A stretch of DNA of 64,000 bases from Perilla frutescens (taxonomy: Eukaryota > Streptophyta > Magnoliopsida > Lamiales > Lamiaceae): NCBI GenBank assembly GCA_026008535.1, contig BRKX01000003.1, positions 61,281,001 through 61,345,000 of the forward strand, in the 5' to 3' direction. Position numbers and translations under genes: made by a program. Below are positions 1 to 10,415 of this stretch, one piece after another. The notes below the pieces were generated by a model. That model searched no databases and was not told the origin of the DNA. It saw only the letters and a list, made by a program, of their open reading frames with translations. Each line of letters begins with the position of its first letter. The first letter of the stretch is position 1.

Positions 1-973
1 AATTATGATGGTAACAATCTCTGAAGGGTCTGTGTAAAGAATGCTTCCACCCCTTTCAATGTATTGATTGCTTGTTACTACTCATTTCATTTTCACAAAA
101 TAAACAACAACATTACAAAAATACACTACCAGACAACAAACCACCACATATAAAAACACAAAGAAGCTAGTAGATTACAAAGGCAGTGAAGTTGTAGCAT
201 TAGCCACGAAACGAATGGCAGAGCCAGATATCATTCTCGACAATAAAAAATAATTAATCCTAATCAATATTTATCAACAAAAAATAGATTAATAAATATA
301 ATTCGAACGAATCATAATATTAAATTATTAATTAAAATGATGATAAAAATCCTAAAAATTAATTATATATTCTAATTGGGTAGATCAGATTGTGATTAAC
401 AATATCATAAAACTAAACTAAAGTACAACAAATTGAAAGTGGAAAAAAATTGAAAAAAAAAAACTCAACATTTATGGGAAAGAGTAAATCATATAATATG
501 AAATCTCATGTGAACTATCCGTGCTCAGATGAGATACACTGTTATATACTTTGTTTGTGTCTCACTTAATGTTCTGCTCTCAAATTTATAAATTTCATAA
601 TAATTATTAAATTAATTAATTATACCATAATCACACCAGTTAGGCTCGGGAGTATCAAATTGCCTCTATGGAGTGGCTTTAGACTTTTATCTTCAGTTCA
701 TGAAATTCGGTTTAAAAATGATTTTAACAAGACAAAACAATCCACATATAGAACAGTACTATTTGATTTTCTATAATAAAATAAGATTCGCTTTAAACAG
801 ATAATAGTAAAATAAGATTCCATTTTATATGACATCGAAAATTATAGATTAGTTTTTAATTATTAATTGGTTATTTAAAAAAAAAATAACAAAAAATTAT
901 GATAAATTCTAATTGGATAAAGTTAATGAACCATAATTGATGACAAGTATAAAAATTAAGATAAAGGTTTATC

Positions 974-987
974 GGGGGGGGGGGGGG
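974..987. repeat. G14 homopolymer
   Basis: Fourteen consecutive G residues stand in otherwise AT-rich sequence. The length of such runs is prone to sequencing error, so the exact count is uncertain. Confidence 0.9.
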
Positions 988-1629
988 TTACGGTTCATAA
1001 CATATGCATTTTTTAAGATCTTCTAAAAATAATGTATATAAATTTTTTAAGATCTTTAAACAAAATTATTCATTCAAATGAGAGACAATCATTTCTGGAT
1101 GCGATAAAATATCCATTATATATATTAGATAATCTATATCCACCATATTATTTTGTACATAATTCATTAACGAAGTCATTTTTTTTTTAATTTCTCCATC
1201 AAATATTATTCTTTATAGATGTGATAATATATGTCAATGAAAATTATTAGTAATATACGTACAATTCAATCATGAAATTGCTCCTCCAGTACCAAGTTAT
1301 GCATGTCATAAGATTATTCTTTGTATGTACGTAAGTATTTCATAAAGAAAAAATGATATGACAAATAAAAACAAAGTATTTGAACCAGTGGAATATAAGA
1401 TACATTTTTAGCACATAAGATTTTCTAGTCGAAAGTCGTGTATACCATTCGTGTACTAATATTAAAATTATTAGTTTTTCTTTCATTTTTCTTCAATTTT
1501 AACCTCTTTTGATTTAGTATGATTTTACATTATTATTTAGGATTTATTCAATTTTAACTTCTTTTGATTTTATATTCTATTTTATTTAATATAGGATAAG
1601 TGGATATATGATTAAAAAATTAAATAAAT

Positions 1630-1695
1630 TATTCTAACGGTGGTGACCCGCATTTGTTGACACTTTGGAGATAAATATTCTAACGGTGGTGACCC
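1630..1695. repeat. 20-bp direct repeat, two copies 46 bp apart
   Basis: The phrase tattctaacggtggtgaccc occurs at 1630-1649 and, identical, at 1676-1695. The spacer contains ttggagataaatatt, which recurs at 2045-2059 just upstream of the TATA box. The three sites suggest a small local duplication in the promoter region of the BBE-like gene. Confidence 0.8.
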
Positions 1696-2068
1696 ACACA
1701 CATACATATGAATAAATATTATTTATGGATAAATATATTATCCTAGCCTATTACACGACTTGGACTTTTGACTAAATCATTTTTCGCTGAATCAGTGAGC
1801 ATATTCAATGAAAATAAGAATATTTAAATTAAATATTGTTAATTATTTCGCTCTCATATATAGTTAATGGACGCAATAGCTTTGAATTGAACTAGAAGAT
1901 AAGAATAAAAATTTTGAAAGGAAATTAATGCGGCGTTCGGGAAAATGTCAATCTAAATTTGGTTGCTCAATTTCCACGAACAACATTATTTCAAAAACCA
2001 TATGCTCGCATTCAAACCCCGCAGGCTGCACCTAGCTAGTTATTTTGGAGATAAATATTTATTTAACC

Positions 2069-2078
2069 CTATAAATAG
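2069..2078 (+). promoter_or_regulatory. TATA box of the BBE-like gene
   Basis: ctataaatag matches the plant TATA consensus and lies 36 bases before the chosen ATG. If transcription starts about 30 bases downstream, the 5' leader would be only a few to 15 bases long. An alternative AT-rich element lies at 2051-2063, so the true core promoter may be slightly further upstream. Confidence 0.55.
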
Positions 2079-2114
2079 AATGCGATGGATCAGAAAATTG
2101 ATCATATCTGAATC

Positions 2115-3716
2115 ATGGAAAGTCGAAGCATTTCCACACTACTTTTCTTCATTCTTGTTCTCATATTTTCGTGCTCCTCTGCGGATGAGCACGAAAATTT
2201 TCTTGAATGTCTAACCCAAGAATTCAAGAACTACTCTTCCATTTCCACAAACCTTTACACCCCAATCAACACTTCTTATTCTTCCATTTTGCGATTTTCC
2301 ATCCAAAATCTGAGATTCACGTTGGATTCTACTCCAAAACCGCTTGTAATCATTACCCCGGAACATGAATCCCAAATCCCACCTATCATCTACTGTGCCA
2401 AAGAAAGTGGCTTGCAAATTAGAACACGAAGTGGCGGCCATGACTACGAGGGGCTATCTTATGTAGCACAAGTCCCGTTTTTGATTGTTGATTTGATTAA
2501 TTTCACTGAAATTACAGTTGATACTGAGCTGAAAACAGCATGGGTAGGCTCTGGTGCAACCATTGGTTCTTTATATTACAGAATCGCGGAGAAAAGCCCG
2601 ATTCTAGGGTTTCCTGCCGGTGTTTGCACTACAATAGGTGTTGGCGGGCATTTCAGTGGAGGAGGCTATGGCACGATGCTGAGAAAATACGGCCTGGCTG
2701 CAGATCATGTTATCGATGCAAGAATAATAGATGTTAAAGGAAGAATTCTCGACAGAAAATCAATGGGCGAAGATCTGTTCTGGGCCATTAGAGGTGGTGG
2801 AGGTGCCAGCTTTGGTGTGATTCTTTCATGGAAGGTGCAATTGGTGGATGTTCCTGAAAAAGTCACCGTTTTCAGCATTTCCAGAGCTTTAGAACAAAAT
2901 GCAACTCAACTCATTCACAACTGGCAATCAATCGCACCTAAATTCGACCAAGATTTGTTCATCAGAATTATAATAACTCCGGCCATAATCAATTCCAACC
3001 AAAATGGAAGGAACATGACCATCCGTGCTACTTTCAATTCACTTTTCCTCGGAGGGATCGACAGATTGCTCCCGTTGATGCAGGAAAGTTTCCCTGATTT
3101 AAACCTAGTGAGAGAAGACTGCACTGAAATGAGATGGATTGAATCAATCTTATACTTCGCCGGTTTCCCCATCGAATCTCGTGAATTAATGTTATTGAAC
3201 AGAACTCAACCCCAAGTAAGATACTTCAAAGCAAAATCGGATTATGTGCAGAAACCCATTCCAGAATTCGGGCTGGAAGGCATTTGGAGACTGCTTTATG
3301 AAGCAGAAGCCGATGAGTCCGTGATCATCTTGAGCCCATACGGTGGAAGAATGAATGAGATCCCAGAATCCGCCATTCCATTTCCTCACAGGGCTGGAAA
3401 TTTGTACAAAATCCAGCATTTGGTGTACTGGGAAGAAAATGAGAATCTGAATTCGGAAAGGTATATAAGTTGGATGAGGAGGTTGTACAGTTACATGGCT
3501 CCTTACGTTTCAAGGTTTCCGAGGGCTGCATACATCAACTATAGAGATCTCGACATTGGAGTCAATAATGTTGAAGGAAAGACTAGTTATGCAGAAGCAA
3601 GTGTTTGGGGCATGAAGTATTTCAAGAACAATTTCAATCGTCTTGTTCGAGTCAAAACCATAGTTGATCCCGATAATTTCTTCAGAAACGAACAAAGCAT
3701 TCCGCCATTGCGCTGA
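2115..3716 (+). CDS. Berberine bridge enzyme-like FAD-linked oxidase, intronless
   Basis: This 533-residue protein is a full-length member of the plant BBE-like family, secreted flavoproteins that oxidise alkaloids, cannabinoids, monolignols or oligosaccharides. Residues 1-23 form a signal peptide (hydrophobic core LLFFILVLIF). Cys32 and Cys94 match the family disulfide. The FAD-binding domain (about 75-250) holds the bicovalent flavin sites His109 in RSGGHDYEGLSY and Cys171 in GVCTTIGVGGHFSGGGYG. The BBE C-terminal domain ends with NYRDLDIG (Tyr476, position of the catalytic-pocket Tyr) and NFFRNEQSIPPL. The ATG at 2115 starts the signal peptide and follows a TATA box. The absence of introns is common in this family. 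The Cys-Thr-Thr context (often Cys-Pro-Thr) is a minor deviation. The substrate cannot be told from sequence. This is the only intact host gene seen in the window. Confidence 0.95.
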   Translation: MESRSISTLLFFILVLIFSCSSADEHENFLECLTQEFKNYSSISTNLYTPINTSYSSILRFSIQNLRFTLDSTPKPLVIITPEHESQIPPIIYCAKESGLQIRTRSGGHDYEGLSYVAQVPFLIVDLINFTEITVDTELKTAWVGSGATIGSLYYRIAEKSPILGFPAGVCTTIGVGGHFSGGGYGTMLRKYGLAADHVIDARIIDVKGRILDRKSMGEDLFWAIRGGGGASFGVILSWKVQLVDVPEKVTVFSISRALEQNATQLIHNWQSIAPKFDQDLFIRIIITPAIINSNQNGRNMTIRATFNSLFLGGIDRLLPLMQESFPDLNLVREDCTEMRWIESILYFAGFPIESRELMLLNRTQPQVRYFKAKSDYVQKPIPEFGLEGIWRLLYEAEADESVIILSPYGGRMNEIPESAIPFPHRAGNLYKIQHLVYWEENENLNSERYISWMRRLYSYMAPYVSRFPRAAYINYRDLDIGVNNVEGKTSYAEASVWGMKYFKNNFNRLVRVKTIVDPDNFFRNEQSIPPLR

Positions 3717-4127
3717 GTGTGGATTAAGACATATGCAGTATGCAGATCAAGATTAATTAATTACACGTCCTTACATACGTTTTCTTTAATTACATTTCTT
3801 TTTCTGGGTTATGAATAAGACGTATTGATATATAATTATATTGCTTGCTCTCATGTGTAAATAGAATGAGTTGTTTAATGTTCTTGTATTTTACTAATAT
3901 GAAGATTGATTCGTGAAAGTAATTTTTAGTTTCTTTATGTCGCGGTAGAATTATGCTGAAGTAGAGTTAACGAAGCGGTCCAAACGGAGGAGAGTAGAAA
4001 AGAAATATACAATTTTAATTTATGGATGCAATCCTATGCAACGTAAACAAGATCAAATTTATTAATTTTTGTTCTATCGTTTCCTTTGATTTCAATTTAT
4101 GTGCTTCAATTTAATTTTACACTTGTT
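3717..4127. other. 3' flank of the BBE-like gene
   Basis: AT-rich, with no ORF. The near-consensus polyadenylation hexamer AATAAG at 3814-3819 lies about 100 bases after the stop and could direct 3' end formation. Nothing else was recognised. Confidence 0.45.
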
Positions 4128-4141
4128 AACTAAGTTCGTTC

Positions 4142-4264
4142 ATTTTTATTTTTTGTCCGCGTGATGATGACTTAGTGGTGGAATAAGGTTGCTTGGAAAC
4201 CAAAGGTCACGGGTTCAAATCTCATCAATACTACAGGTTGGGTGTGTAAGTAAAAAAAGAAAAA
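4142..4264 (+). mobile_element. tRNA-derived SINE with 14-bp target duplication
   Basis: The body contains an A-box-like segment (acttagtggtgg, about 4169-4180) and a B-box (ggttcaaatctc, 4212-4223) at tRNA-like spacing, and ends in an A-rich tail (4251-4264). Flanking copies of aactaagttcgttc (4128-4141) and aactaagtttgttc (4265-4278) differ at one base and form the target-site duplication. The combination of RNA polymerase III promoter boxes, A-tail and long TSD is diagnostic for a SINE. The 5' end within the T-rich leader is approximate. Confidence 0.75.
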
Positions 4265-4488
4265 AACTAAGTTTGTTCTACCCAATTAGAGTTTATACTT
4301 AATTATTTAGTACCTATTTAATTTTTAAAAGATCAATTATTAACTAAAAATGAAAATTAAATGCTAAAAAAAATTATAAATCATAATTAGATACTATAGA
4401 TGTTAAATCCACAATTATAATTGTTTTGAAGTTCGGGCAATGATGATCTATAGAAAACAAATAATAAACTGTAAAAGTTGAAGATTAT

Positions 4489-4782
4489 TGTAATACCCCA
4501 AAATTTTAAAATCTAAATTTTATTAGAAATATACATCTAATAGTTATAATAAGTGAAATATCCAAAATTTTTTAGTATTAAAATAATAGCTTACCGTTAC
4601 CTCTAAGATTAAGCTAGAGAAGAAAATAGACCACTGTAGATCCCTTTCTAGGTGAAGTGAGTCATTTAGTGAATTAGAAATACCCAAGATATTCTCGTAT
4701 TTTATTCAAAACCCTAAATACGAATGTATTGTGATTAACCTAAATTTATTCATTGAAAGAAACTATATTTAATTAGTGTGAC

Positions 4783-4819
<37 letters not shown>

Positions 4820-7171
4820 TGCAATTAATTAATATTTACTTATGTGTTAGACCACAAAAAAAAAACGTAATATAATATAATATATATAGTATACTTAGAT
4901 ATTTATACACAGTCCTTTAGGATTAGATGTAAATTTTAAAGTAAACCATGATACACGTGTCATTAAGGTGTAAAAGTTGCTAGGGTTATGTGCCCTCAAT
5001 ATATATTTTTGCAAGTGTGACTCTTACCTTTCAAAAGATTAAATATTTAGGAAATATATACATAACTACAGTGCATAAAATCTGAATTTCATTATATTAT
5101 GTTCTCTCACATCATATTCAACGGAAAAGAAGTACTAATTAACAGATAGGTTTCGGTAAGGTAATTTTTATTTTCATTCTTAATTTAGTTTAATTTATAA
5201 ATTCAAAATCTTGGAGTATGATCCCTATTTTGTGTTAAAATATAATATAATTCCTTAAAAAAAACTTATATATGACTTATCTCAATATATATAATAGTTG
5301 GTCTAAGAAAATAATGGATCCTAATATATATAGCTTTTAATTATCCATTTTTGCTTAAATCTTGTACCAAAGTTATTGGTGTTAATCAGGAATAGTATAT
5401 TAGAACATTTAATCACCAATTTTCATAAATTGGAGAAGCCGTACATGTATGCTAATTTATGATGTGTGCAGTCATGTATTATGGAGAATGATAGTGAAAG
5501 GTGGGAAACTATACTGTGTTAAAATTTACAGCTCGCGCAAATCACACATTATATATTAATCCATATATATCATTAGTTCCATACAATACAAGTTTTAATT
5601 GGCACGTAACCATTTTCTAACAAAATGAGTGAAATTAGGATGAAGTATGGATTATGGGGTTAAAATCCGGTCAGTACCTATGCTAGAATTTAAATTTGAA
5701 ATACAATAAGAATTGAAATTTGGAAGCTGGATATATATATATATATACATATATATGGAGTGTATGTAGTAATAAATGACTAACAGTGAAGTAATAATAA
5801 TATACAGTTGCTTATTTTAAATAAAATTCTGAAGCATTATCCTATTTTATTTCATTTTTCAAAGTTGTAATTTAGTTCTTAGGACCTTAATACGTGTAAG
5901 TTCACCATTTAATAATCTCAACACCATCTAATTAAGACCTTGTGAATTAAAATATAGTTTCTCTCGTTTTTATAAAAAAAAATAATTAATTATAATTACT
6001 TTTAAAATTGAATTACTTTCAAGCCTTCGGGGTAAATTTTATTTAAGTTTGTAATGTTTTAATAATTTTATATTGGCCATAGTAAATAATGTCATTTATT
6101 GAGAATAATAGTATACTAATTTCAAGAATATATTAATATTTTAAAAATGAATGCAGGATTGGAAGATTAAATTAATGATTTATAATAAAATACAAAGTAT
6201 AGTATGGAAACATAAATTAAATTAAAAGTGAGTTTAGGAGTTGGGTTTTAATAGGGGCTTTTGCTAAGCCAAGATTGGTTGTTGTAGGCTCAGAAGAAGT
6301 AGCAGAACCTGTGCTAGACCAACTCAGAATTTGAAAGCTTATCTGTGCTACAGATTTGTTATCCAGGTGGGCTATACTATATCTTTTCAAATTGTATCTT
6401 TCTAGTTATTAAGCTCTACTTTGTTAAAATTTCATATGTGACTATCTGTGTTAAATATTTACGTGCTACTGTGTGTTGTCGGAGTCTCATATACCAGCGA
6501 TGTGTCAATGTGAGTAGCTACAGTATGCATGCATTATTTGTCATGCCCTACTCCTTGTCGGTGAAACTAAAATGAAACACTTATGGGTTACACCCATTGG
6601 GTATACTTGGCCATACTCAACTTTACGCATGGTGATGTAGTACGGGTTGCGGGCAGTGACTGGTTACTCTTAAGCGCTTTCACGATAAAATATTTTGGTG
6701 AACTTAGGTTGCTTTAAATTTTAAAATCTCCTAAGCTTCACTACCTGCATGAACACAAATAGATTACTTTAACAAAATGATTTGTGTAACTTGAATTGTA
6801 AAAACTTGCCCACTAAGTGCACTAGTACTCAGCCCAAATATTTTCAAATATTTTTCAGGTCAGTAGGCTGGCGCATGGATATGACGATGCTGAGAGATGG
6901 GCTTTTGTTATTTACGTATTTTCCCATTATCTCTTTTTGTTAAGTATTCTGTTGATAATGAAGTCTCCGCGCTTGTAATATCCTTTTGTTAAACACTAAG
7001 AGCTCTGATCTTGGTGTTATGAATAGGTATATATTATTATACAACATGTTTGATTATTCTGAGTCTTCTGTTGAGATTTTGTTAATCAGGTTACCCCCAT
7101 TTCTTTCCCGCTTCTTAATTTCCACCCCCGTGGCGTCCATTTCCACGGTCTTTCGGTATCGGGGCGCTACA
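4489..7171 (+). repeat. Element A 5' LTR (2683 bp)
   Basis: Begins tgtaatacccc and ends ggggcgctaca, followed three bases later by the primer-binding site. It matches 30778-33433 along its whole length. It includes an AT dinucleotide run near 4785-4815 and many small indels against the 3' copy. Small ORFs inside it are not conserved in a meaningful way. Confidence 0.93.
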
Positions 7172-7174
7172 GAG

Positions 7175-7186
7175 TGGTATCAGAGC
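7175..7186 (+). promoter_or_regulatory. Element A primer-binding site (tRNA-iMet type)
   Basis: TGGTATCAGAGC is the canonical complement of the 3' end of plant initiator tRNA-Met and lies three bases after the LTR terminal CA. Confidence 0.92.
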
Positions 7187-7751
7187 AGGTCTTGCAACTC
7201 TGCAAACCTGTTGGGTCAAATTATTTTATTTTTCTTTTTCATTAAATTCTCGTGTGATATTATAAAAGTCCTCAGCTCGTCACTTACGCAACAGCTAAAA
7301 GGTACGCATGTTTTTAATGCTGTTTTTAGATTTTAAAAGTTTACATAAATTGGTGAAATGTTAAGTTTATTTTGAAATAAAAGATTATGATTTACCATGT
7401 GGGCGGGAATGCCTTGAAAGATTGAGTCTTACACTGATTACTTACTGGTTTTGAGAATGAAATATGCCTGTGGGCGTACAGGATTTTGTGTTAAACCATG
7501 CTGATTCTATTGTATACATGTGAGTAATTTGATTATCTATGCTTTGGGCATACTTATGAATGATTGGCATATGTTGATTGCACACATTGATAGTTGATTT
7601 GCATTTGATGTTTGTGCTATAGATGAGTACTTTGACTTGGAATTTGAGAACTTAAGATGAACTTAGCCTATAGTTGTTGAACTTAGGCTAAACTTGTAAA
7701 AATTTGTGAAAATGTTTGAACGTAGACTGATTGAGAAATTGTGCTAATTAG
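7187..7751 (+). other. Element A untranslated leader
   Basis: Non-coding sequence lies between the primer-binding site and the first internal ORF. Plant Tekay/Del-type elements commonly have a long leader here. No other feature was seen. Confidence 0.5.
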
Positions 7752-8369
7752 ATGGCGGGATGGCAGGTGAGACCTCAGAAGAGGTGCCGTACTCGTGTTA
7801 CAATGGATGAGCGGATTGAGAGGTTCCGTGCATGTATTAGTAGACCAGGGGAGGATGTGCCAGAGTTCATTGCACGTTTTGTGACTTTCTGGATGACTGT
7901 CTCGGGTATCAGTGGTATTACAGAGGTAGAGGCTACGGCGAGATATATTATTGGACTACCTCAAGCCTGGAGACCATGGGCTGCAAGAGTTGCTGATATT
8001 TTCTCAGAGAGATCTCCACCTACTTTTGCAGAGAAAGTCTATTTCTCAAGATTCTTCACGTATGTGGTACGGACTTGGGCAGATAGACGATGTGTGGCTC
8101 CACAATTACCCATAGTGAAGGAGGATATAGATATGTTTAGAGTACCATTTACATCGGTCTTACCAGCTGAGAGGACGATCGAGATGGATCGTTCAACACC
8201 ACCTGCACCAAAGTCGCCACTTATCACTGTGGGATCGCATGATGATGAGGCTGGTCCATCTAGGACCCAGTTAGAGCCCATGGCAGAGGAGGAGGACTCG
8301 GAGGAGGATCCAGATGAGGAGCCGATGGAAATAACTGATGGATCTGCAAGTACGACGCTCCACTTTTGA
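7752..8369 (+). CDS. Extra gag-like ORF upstream of gag in element A
   Basis: The 205-residue ORF lies between the primer-binding site and the main gag, in the same frame as gag-pol. Residues 20-90 read like the helical core of a retrotransposon Gag: the phrase RPGEDVPEFIARF is followed by a TARYIIGLP motif, which recalls the family pattern of an x-V-x-E-Y/F-x-x-x-F segment and a later F-x-x-GL-P segment. The C-terminus is proline-rich, then strongly acidic (EEEDSEEDPDEEPMEI). It has no zinc knuckle. It could be a duplicated gag fragment, an acquired accessory protein, or the remains of a longer gag. The assignment rests on motif resemblance only. Confidence 0.45.
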   Translation: MAGWQVRPQKRCRTRVTMDERIERFRACISRPGEDVPEFIARFVTFWMTVSGISGITEVEATARYIIGLPQAWRPWAARVADIFSERSPPTFAEKVYFSRFFTYVVRTWADRRCVAPQLPIVKEDIDMFRVPFTSVLPAERTIEMDRSTPPAPKSPLITVGSHDDEAGPSRTQLEPMAEEEDSEEDPDEEPMEITDGSASTTLHF

Positions 8370-8834
8370 CGTGATTTTGATGCGGAGGGGCGTCCTGGGC
8401 ACTGGTATATTCCGTCGTCTCCATAGATAGATGTATAGTCATAGTAGTAGTTTGAGTAGTCCAGTATATACTGATGTTGACATTTTTTGTATCATCAACT
8501 CATTAGCTTTTGTTAGTCGGAAACGTTGTCGTAGTTATAAAACCGTTCCGATATGAGGCATTCGGTAGTTAGCTTCTTTTTTACTTAGTGGACTAGACAG
8601 TGTATATTATATTTTTGATGTATAGATGATGTATGTGTGGTACTCCACTCTTTTATATAAAAGTTCCATTTCAGGATATCTTTTAGATTTATATATACGT
8701 TGTGCATATATTCTTTTGGAAGGCTTTGCATATTTACATTTCGTTTCTTTTACGAGATGTGTGTTTATTATTTTTATTTCCTTTATGAATCTTTATGCAA
8801 GTGTTGATCGATTGGAGATTTGACTAGTTGTAGA
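8370..8834 (+). other. Spacer between the two gag-like ORFs of element A
   Basis: A T-rich stretch with only short ORFs and no domain resemblance. No promoter or splice site can be assigned with confidence. Confidence 0.4.
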
Positions 8835-9800
8835 ATGCTAAGAGGAAGACCAAGAAATGTGAACTTGGCTGTACCGGAAGTACCGAATAACCCGCAAGGT
8901 CAGGGACCACAAATTGAAATGGAGTTCAGACGCCATAATCCCCCAACTTTCAATGGAGAAGGGGATCCACTCATAGCCGAATGTTGGGTTCGAGCACTTA
9001 AAAAGATATTTGGGTTTTTGCATTGTGGTGATAAAGAAATGGTGGCCTGTGCTCTGTATCAACTTGTAGATGATGCAGATTTCTGGTGGGAGTCAGTTCG
9101 AAGGACAATATCTGATGCAGATTGGGAAGTGTTCACATGGGAGAACTTTAAGACAATCTTGTATCAAAAGTACATACCGGCACATTATCAGCATCAGAAG
9201 GCTAATGAGTTATGGAATCTCAAACAGGGGAGCAGATCAGTGGCAAAATATGATTTGCAGTTTAACAGGTTATCTCGATACGCACCACAGACAGTAGACA
9301 CAGAAGAAAAGAGGATTGAAAAATTTCACATGGGTTTGAAACCGAAAATAGGCACTGCACTGATCGGAAAGGATGAAACAAGGTATGGTCAAATACTGAG
9401 TTGGGCACTTAGTATTGAGGCAATGCACGGAACATCAAAGACTTCAGCATCTCAACCAGTAGCTGGGGATCAGAAGGGAAAACGGAAGTGGGATGGACCA
9501 TAATGAGGTTATCAAGGGAAGAATTTTCAGCATAACTATCAAGGTGGAAGGAACTTTGGACCAAGGCCTGCAGGGCAAGTGAATGTTGTGCCAAAAAAAA
9601 TCTTAGGGTTATCAAGGGAATTCACCGTTACGCGCAACTGTAACAGATATCACTTTGGGTCATGTGTCCAATGCTATCGGTGTGGCCGACAGGTTCACTA
9701 CGCAAATAAATGCCAACAAAATTCTGGAGCACAAGAACAGCAGCAGCAGAGGCCACAGTTTAGACAGGACATGAGAAATACGAGATCGCAAGGTGGATGA
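8835..9800 (+). pseudogene. gag: Element A gag (nonsense-broken)
   Basis: The ATG at 8835 gives MLRGRPRN, the style of start typical of Tekay gag; a further in-frame ATG lies at 8820. The capsid region (residues about 35-190) contains FNGEGDPLIAECWVRALKKI and the tract around QGSRSVAKYDLQFNRLSRYA. After stops at 9501 (TAA) and 9504 (TGA) the same frame continues with a glycine- and asparagine-rich linker and a CCHC nucleocapsid knuckle CYRCGRQVHYANKC (9673-9714), to a TGA at 9798. The protein would coat the element's RNA in virus-like particles. Only nonsense codons, not frameshifts, break it. Confidence 0.85.
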
Positions 9801-9932
9801 GGTCGAGGGAATAACAACAACAATAGAAGTAATCCCAGACCTCAGCAACATCAGAATCAAGGTCCTCGTGCACCACAAAAAGCTAGAGCGTATGCTCTCA
9901 ACCAGCAAGAGGCAGCTGGAAACCCTGGAAAT

Positions 9933-10361
9933 TTGGCAGGTATGATTAGTTTATGTGATATACCTGTGCTTGCTTTATTTGATACTGGAGCATCACATTC
10001 ATTTATATCTAGAGATGTATGTAAACGTCTCAATCTAGAGCTAGAATTAGCAAGAGAAGCCTTAGCAGTAAGCATTCCTTCAGGACGAACACTTTTAGCC
10101 GATTGTGTTTGTAAGAACTTAGACTTGGTAGTAGGTGAAAAGAATTTCACAACTGATCTCTATACTCTTGAGATGCGGGACTTTGACATTATATTTAGGA
10201 TGGATTGGCTAACAAAGGAGAGTGCAACAATACGCTGCCACGAGAGAGAGATAATATTTCAGAAGTTAGGCGAGGAGAAAGTGAAATTTTATGGAACAAA
10301 AATGGGAAATATAATTCCCATCATTTCAGCATTGAAAGCTGTAAAGTTGTTATGGAAATGA
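9933..10361 (+). pseudogene. pol: Element A protease
   Basis: An aspartic protease with the active-site motif LFDTGASHSFIS (codons near 9976-10011), followed by the FDIIFRMDWL segment typical of chromovirus proteases. It is in frame with gag upstream and RT downstream and ends at a TGA at 10359 that breaks the gag-pol polyprotein. In an intact element it would cleave the polyprotein. Confidence 0.85.
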
Positions 10362-10415
10362 GACTGTTAGACATTTCTAGTAAACCTTGTAAGCAAGAAA
10401 CAAGAAGGTTTAACA

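Larger units (their letters stand above)
1..2068. other. AT-rich intergenic DNA upstream of the BBE-like gene
   Basis: No coding region, RNA gene or recognisable transposon end was found in this stretch. It is strongly AT-rich with many short A or T runs. It holds a run of 14 G (974-987) and a 20-base direct repeat (1630-1649 and 1676-1695). A 15-base phrase, ttggagataaatatt, occurs at 1665-1679 and again at 2045-2059 just before the gene, which may be a promoter-region duplication. Distal regulatory sites of the downstream gene could lie here but none can be assigned. Confidence 0.6.

Noticed and set aside
2211..3695. Several minus-strand ORFs across the BBE-like gene
   Set aside because: They are shadows of the coding strand; none has a domain, and the plus-strand gene has clear family motifs throughout.
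6345..7336. ORFs of 76 and 116 codons, the first repeated at 32608-32838
   Set aside because: The repeated ORF exists because both copies are LTRs of element A; the other spans the LTR end and PBS. Neither looks coding.
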